DNA of 64,000 nucleotides, taken from NCBI GenBank assembly GCA_964351845.1, contig CAYGQJ010000005.1:29593-93592 (forward strand), written 5' to 3'. Source of the stretch: Dokdonia sp964351845. GTDB taxonomy: Bacteria > Bacteroidota > Bacteroidia > Flavobacteriales > Flavobacteriaceae. The position numbers and the translations under genes are program-made. Below the pieces are notes generated by a model. The model was not told the DNA's origin and made no database searches. It worked only from the letters and a program-made list of their open reading frames with translations. Shown one piece after another: positions 61,040 through 64,000 of the stretch. Within the stretch, counting starts at the first letter, position 1; every line of letters starts with the position of its first letter.

Positions 61040-63073
61040 TTAAAACTTATTAGCTGCTTCACGTAACAGCTCATTGTTGTCTTCTTTGGCTTTCAGAACA
61101 AAGTCTTCGGCACCTGGAATGTCTTTTAGTGATTTTGAGTGCGCTTTCGCGAAAGCGTACAAACTCTCAATCCCTGCCATACGCGTTCCTACCTTTTTTG
61201 CGGCAGTATTAAAAAATCCTATGACCTCTTCTTCTGTTAAATTTACGGCTAACTTTTGGATACTCTCCATCGTGGCTAGTCGTTTTTCTTCTGGAAGATT
61301 GGCTAGTTTTTTTCCTAGTTTATTAATTTGACTCAATGCGGAAGCTTGTTGCTGTGGCGCCGCTTTTTGAGGTTGGGAATTGTTTTGTGATGGCTTTGGT
61401 TTTTGTTTTGCCCAAGAATCACGCAATCCTACGGTGCGGTTAAACACCAATTTTTCAGGCGTACTGTCTATATCTACATTAAAATATCCCATACGCTGGA
61501 ACTGAAAACGATCTCCTATCTTGGCATCTGCCAGAAAAGGCTCTACATAGCCTGTAATCACTTTTAGAGACTCAGGGTTGATGTATTGCATAAAATCGGT
61601 GTCCTTGTCTCCATCGGGAGATTCGTGGTTAAATAAACGATCGTACAGGCGAATCTCTGCAGGAACCGCATGCGCAATAGATACCCAATGCAAGGTTCCT
61701 TTTACATGGCGCTTAGACGCCTCTGTACCACTTCCGGATCTACTTTCTGGATCATAGGTACAGTGTATTTCTGTAATCGTTCCGTTGGCATCTTTTACAA
61801 CACCTTCGCCTTTAATAATATAGGCATTCTTTAAACGCACTTCCTTTCCAAGGGTCAGTCGGAAAAATTTATTTCCCGCTTCTTCTTTAAAGTCTTCGCG
61901 TTCTATATACAATTCACCACTAAATGGTACTTGATGTTCCCCTGCGTTAGGGTCTTCAGGATTATTTTCGGCAGCAACGAGCTCTTCTTTTCCCTCTGGG
62001 TAATTGGTAATGATCAATTTTACAGGATCAAGTACGCCCATCACACGGGTTGCCGTCTTATTGAGGTCTTCTCGGATATTAAATTCTAACAAAGAAACAT
62101 CAATCACATTTTCGCGTTTGGCAACGCCTACGGTATCTATAAACTTACGAATAGCCGCTGGGGTATATCCTCTTCTGCGCAGTCCTGAAATGGTAGGCAT
62201 ACGAGGGTCATCCCATCCAGAAACAACACCATCTTCTACTAAGCGTAATAACTTACGCTTACTCATAATGGTATAGCTCAAGTTTAAGCGTGCAAACTCG
62301 CGTTGTTTTGTACGTACATCTTCTCCTGTATACACTTGGTCCAAAAACCAATCATATAGCTTTCTGTGAGGTTTAAATTCTAGCGAACATAAACTATGAG
62401 AGATTTGCTCTATATAATCACTTTCTCCGTGCGTCCAATCATACATGGGGTAGATACACCAATCATTTCCTGTACGGTGATGTTCTTTGTACATGATACG
62501 ATACATCATAGGATCTCGCATCAACATATTGGGGTCTTCCATATCAATCTTCGCGCGAAGAATATGGGTGCCTGCTTCAAACTCTCCATTTTTCATTCGA
62601 GTGAAAAGGTCTAGATTCTCTTCTACTGAGCGATTGCGGTATGGTCCTGCCACACCAGGTTCGGTTGGCGTTCCTTTTTGGGTCGCTATTTCTTCACTGG
62701 TCTGGCTGTCTACATAGGCTTTACCATCTTTAATCATTTGGATCGCCCAGTCATACAACTTCTGAAAATAATCACTAGAATAACATTCTTTATCCCATTG
62801 ATACCCAAGCCAAGCGACATCTTCTTTGATAGCATCTACATATTCTTGTTCTTCTTTGGCTGGATTGGTATCATCAAAACGCAAATTTACAGGCGCATTG
62901 TAGGTCTCCCCTAACCCAAAACTAATACATATGGCTTTGCAATGCCCGATGTGTAGATAGCCATTAGGTTCTGGCGGAAATCGAAAACGCAATTGGTCTT
63001 TTGTATAGCCATTTGCTAAATCGTCTTCTATAATTTGCTCTAAAAAATTAAGTGATTTCTGTGCTTCTGCCAT
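61040..63073 (-). CDS. glnS: glutaminyl-tRNA synthetase with a C-terminal extension
   Basis: A 677-residue class I synthetase charging tRNA-Gln. HIGH is P-P-E-P-N-G-Y-L-H-I-G-H (33-44) and KMSKS is M-S-K-R; the beta-barrel anticodon domains run to about residue 555. Unlike the ~555-residue E. coli enzyme, it continues through a Gln/Pro-rich linker (about 560-580) into a roughly 95-residue helical domain of unknown role. The palindrome encodes A-F-A-K-A at about residues 639-643, in this extension. The last 38 residues are duplicated at 58444. Confidence 0.96.
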   Translation of the reverse strand: MAEAQKSLNFLEQIIEDDLANGYTKDQLRFRFPPEPNGYLHIGHCKAICISFGLGETYNAPVNLRFDDTNPAKEEQEYVDAIKEDVAWLGYQWDKECYSSDYFQKLYDWAIQMIKDGKAYVDSQTSEEIATQKGTPTEPGVAGPYRNRSVEENLDLFTRMKNGEFEAGTHILRAKIDMEDPNMLMRDPMMYRIMYKEHHRTGNDWCIYPMYDWTHGESDYIEQISHSLCSLEFKPHRKLYDWFLDQVYTGEDVRTKQREFARLNLSYTIMSKRKLLRLVEDGVVSGWDDPRMPTISGLRRRGYTPAAIRKFIDTVGVAKRENVIDVSLLEFNIREDLNKTATRVMGVLDPVKLIITNYPEGKEELVAAENNPEDPNAGEHQVPFSGELYIEREDFKEEAGNKFFRLTLGKEVRLKNAYIIKGEGVVKDANGTITEIHCTYDPESRSGSGTEASKRHVKGTLHWVSIAHAVPAEIRLYDRLFNHESPDGDKDTDFMQYINPESLKVITGYVEPFLADAKIGDRFQFQRMGYFNVDIDSTPEKLVFNRTVGLRDSWAKQKPKPSQNNSQPQKAAPQQQASALSQINKLGKKLANLPEEKRLATMESIQKLAVNLTEEEVIGFFNTAAKKVGTRMAGIESLYAFAKAHSKSLKDIPGAEDFVLKAKEDNNELLREAANKF
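61142..61157. repeat. dispersed palindrome CGCTTTCGCGAAAGCG
   Basis: Perfect 16-mer in the glnS C-terminal extension, AFAKA frame. Confidence 0.95.
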
Positions 63074-63191
63074 TTCCTTAAAAATTGAAGATGTAAAATT
63101 ACGGAAAAATCCTGCGGTACTATAGAAAAAGAAACCTTGTTCTTATTGTAACAATACTAGTAGGTGTACTACTGATAAAGAAAGTTTAAAG

Positions 63192-63199
63192 TAACTTTG
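63192..63199 (+). promoter_or_regulatory. -7 promoter element TAACTTTG of folB
   Basis: TAnnTTTG match, 40 bases before the ATG. A truncated palindrome copy (63220-63233) lies between it and the start codon. Confidence 0.5.
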
Positions 63200-63219
63200 T
63201 ATTAAATTTAAAAGATTCT

Positions 63220-63233
63220 CGCTTTCGCGAAAA
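63220..63233. repeat. truncated palindrome CGCTTTCGCGAAAA
   Basis: In the folB leader, 7 bases before the start codon. Confidence 0.8.
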
Positions 63234-63239
63234 CCAACT

Positions 63240-63599
63240 ATGGGAAAAATTAAAGTTACCAATATTAGAGTGTATGCCTATCACGGTTGTCTCATCGAGG
63301 AAAAAAAAATAGGATCTGATTATCGTGTAGATGTTGAGGTAGAAGCCGATTTATCTAAAAGCGCTCAAACAGATCAACTAGGAGATACAGTAGATTATGT
63401 ATTGCTCAATCATATCGTAAAAGAAGAAATGTCTATGCCTTCTCACCTACTTGAAACCGTTTGTGAACGTATTTTACAGCGATTTATCGATCAGGAGCCA
63501 TTAATTCAGCAAGCCACCGTCATGGTTTCTAAATTGAATCCGCCTATTGGAGGTGATGTAGAAATGGTCACGGTAGAGCGGAGTAAACATAGAGAATAG
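63240..63599 (+). CDS. folB: dihydroneopterin aldolase
   Basis: A 119-residue enzyme of folate synthesis that splits dihydroneopterin to 6-hydroxymethyl-dihydropterin and glycolaldehyde. It has the N-terminal V-Y-A-Y-H-G-C-L-I-E-E, D-T-V-D-Y, E-T-V-C-E-R-I and the C-terminal V-S-K-L-N-P-P-I-G-G. It stands alone between divergent glnS and tRNA-Cys; its 5' leader contains a truncated palindrome. Confidence 0.95.
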   Translation: MGKIKVTNIRVYAYHGCLIEEKKIGSDYRVDVEVEADLSKSAQTDQLGDTVDYVLLNHIVKEEMSMPSHLLETVCERILQRFIDQEPLIQQATVMVSKLNPPIGGDVEMVTVERSKHRE

Positions 63600-63635
63600 A
63601 TTGTTATTTTTATTCTGTACTCTTAAAAAAAATAT

Positions 63636-63643
63636 TACATTTG
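63636..63643 (+). promoter_or_regulatory. -7 promoter element TACATTTG of tRNA-Cys
   Basis: Perfect TAnnTTTG, 15 bases before the tRNA 5' end. Confidence 0.6.
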
Positions 63644-63658
63644 CAATCACCTTAAAAA

Positions 63659-63729
63659 GGTATCGTGGCCGAGTGGCTAGGCAGTGGTCTGCAACACCAT
63701 CTACAGCGGTTCGAATCCGCTCGATACCT
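63659..63729 (+). tRNA. tRNA-Cys (anticodon GCA)
   Basis: A 71-base cloverleaf: acceptor GGTATCG / CGATACC, a D arm with GAGTGGCTAGGC, an anticodon loop containing CTGCAAC with GCA, and T arm GCGGTTCGAATCCGC. The discriminator is T, as expected for tRNA-Cys. The CCA tail is not encoded. Promoter upstream and terminator downstream. Confidence 0.95.
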
Positions 63730-63733
63730 CAAC

Positions 63734-63765
63734 AAAAAGCAGCTTCAAATGAAGTTGCTTTTTTG
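63734..63765 (+). terminator. terminator of tRNA-Cys
   Basis: Stem GCAGCTTC / GAAGTTGC (one G-T pair) with flanking A-run and T-run, just past the tRNA. Confidence 0.8.
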
Positions 63766-63866
63766 CTTTAGTACATTTCACGAAAGTGTCAACCTTGAAG
63801 TAAAAGAAAACAACTCCACGCAACCTTTTTGATATACAAACATCTTATCTATAAACTACAGATCCT

Positions 63867-64000
63867 ATGAACAAATATATACTCCTCTTGTTTGCTGCTT
63901 TTTCCCTTTTTTATGGATGTTCTTTACCTGATGATGATGTCGAAAGAAATCAAGAAGAAGATTTGGCGTTGCTCCTAGATCTATTTGAAGAGTTTGAAAC
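63867..64000 (+). CDS. lipoprotein, N-terminal part only
   Basis: The first 44 residues of an open frame that leaves the window. Signal peptide and lipobox F-Y-G-C (Cys18) are followed by an acidic linker S-L-P-D-D-D, as in Bacteroidota surface lipoproteins, and then a Leu/Glu-rich helix. Family cannot be told. Confidence 0.7.
   Translation, partial: MNKYILLLFAAFSLFYGCSLPDDDVERNQEEDLALLLDLFEEFE

Overview
The window looks like chromosomal DNA of a marine member of the family Flavobacteriaceae (Bacteroidota). The evidence is low GC, Bacteroidota-type promoters (TAnnTTTG), a SprE-like gliding/type IX secretion lipoprotein, bactofilin next to ATP-synthase accessory genes, and many flavobacterial conserved families (DUF4254, DUF4837, DUF4175, DUF5687, DUF6341, DUF6427). 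A Dokdonia-like relative is my guess from the in-frame 'AFAKA' signature; this is recollection, not a database result.

Layout. 1-6163 (minus): first codons of a probable atpB, two small membrane proteins, bactofilin, sprE, and an ABC ATPase with its DUF5687 membrane partner. 6163-15918: a PaaE-like reductase, a tiny ABC module, nitronate monooxygenase, a family 9 glycosyltransferase, DUF4254, DUF6427, DUF6341, purD and a PaaK/CapK-like ligase. 15919-33316 (minus): a 16-gene surface-polysaccharide cluster running from a Wzz-like protein through gmd, fcl, FkbM methyltransferase, Wzx, glycosyltransferases, two polymerase/ligase-type proteins, SGNH hydrolase, WcaF-like acetyltransferase, ugd and uxs to the initiating phosphoglycosyltransferase and a GT2. 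It predicts a Wzx/Wzy-assembled glycan using GDP-fucose and UDP-glucuronate/xylose. 33338-44417: DUF6909, GH3, M23 peptidase, tatA, DUF4837, LysM lytic transglycosylase, pgk, holB and a DoxX-like protein. 44515-54171: OmpH, a lipocalin-like lipoprotein, a methyltransferase split by an assembly gap, mnmG surrounded by three perfect parS sites, ybeY, a giant DUF4175 protein and an AlkB-like monooxygenase that runs into a second gap. 54488-64000: an unlisted 53-residue double-glycine-leader cysteine-rich peptide, gltX, an outer-membrane protein, an SPFH protein, a phosphoethanolamine transferase plus acyltransferase pair next to glnS, folB, tRNA-Cys and the start of a lipoprotein.

Most notable signals. 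(1) A dispersed palindrome CGCTTTCGCGAAAGCG occurs 15 times (12 perfect, 3 with one end base changed) plus 4 partial copies. Nearly all lie inside genes, usually in the frame that encodes Ala-Phe-Ala-Lys-Ala. (2) The last ~115 bp of glnS are duplicated, in decayed form, on the far side of the two neighbouring genes, and the homology begins exactly at this palindrome. (3) Three identical 16-bp parS sites lie within 2.03 kb around mnmG, suggesting an origin-proximal centromere. (4) A small secreted, possibly modified, peptide gene has its own terminator. (5) The 100-N gap at 46578 is flanked by an exact 55-bp duplication; collapsing it restores one intact methyltransferase. No CRISPR array, complete insertion sequence, prophage or rRNA operon was seen.
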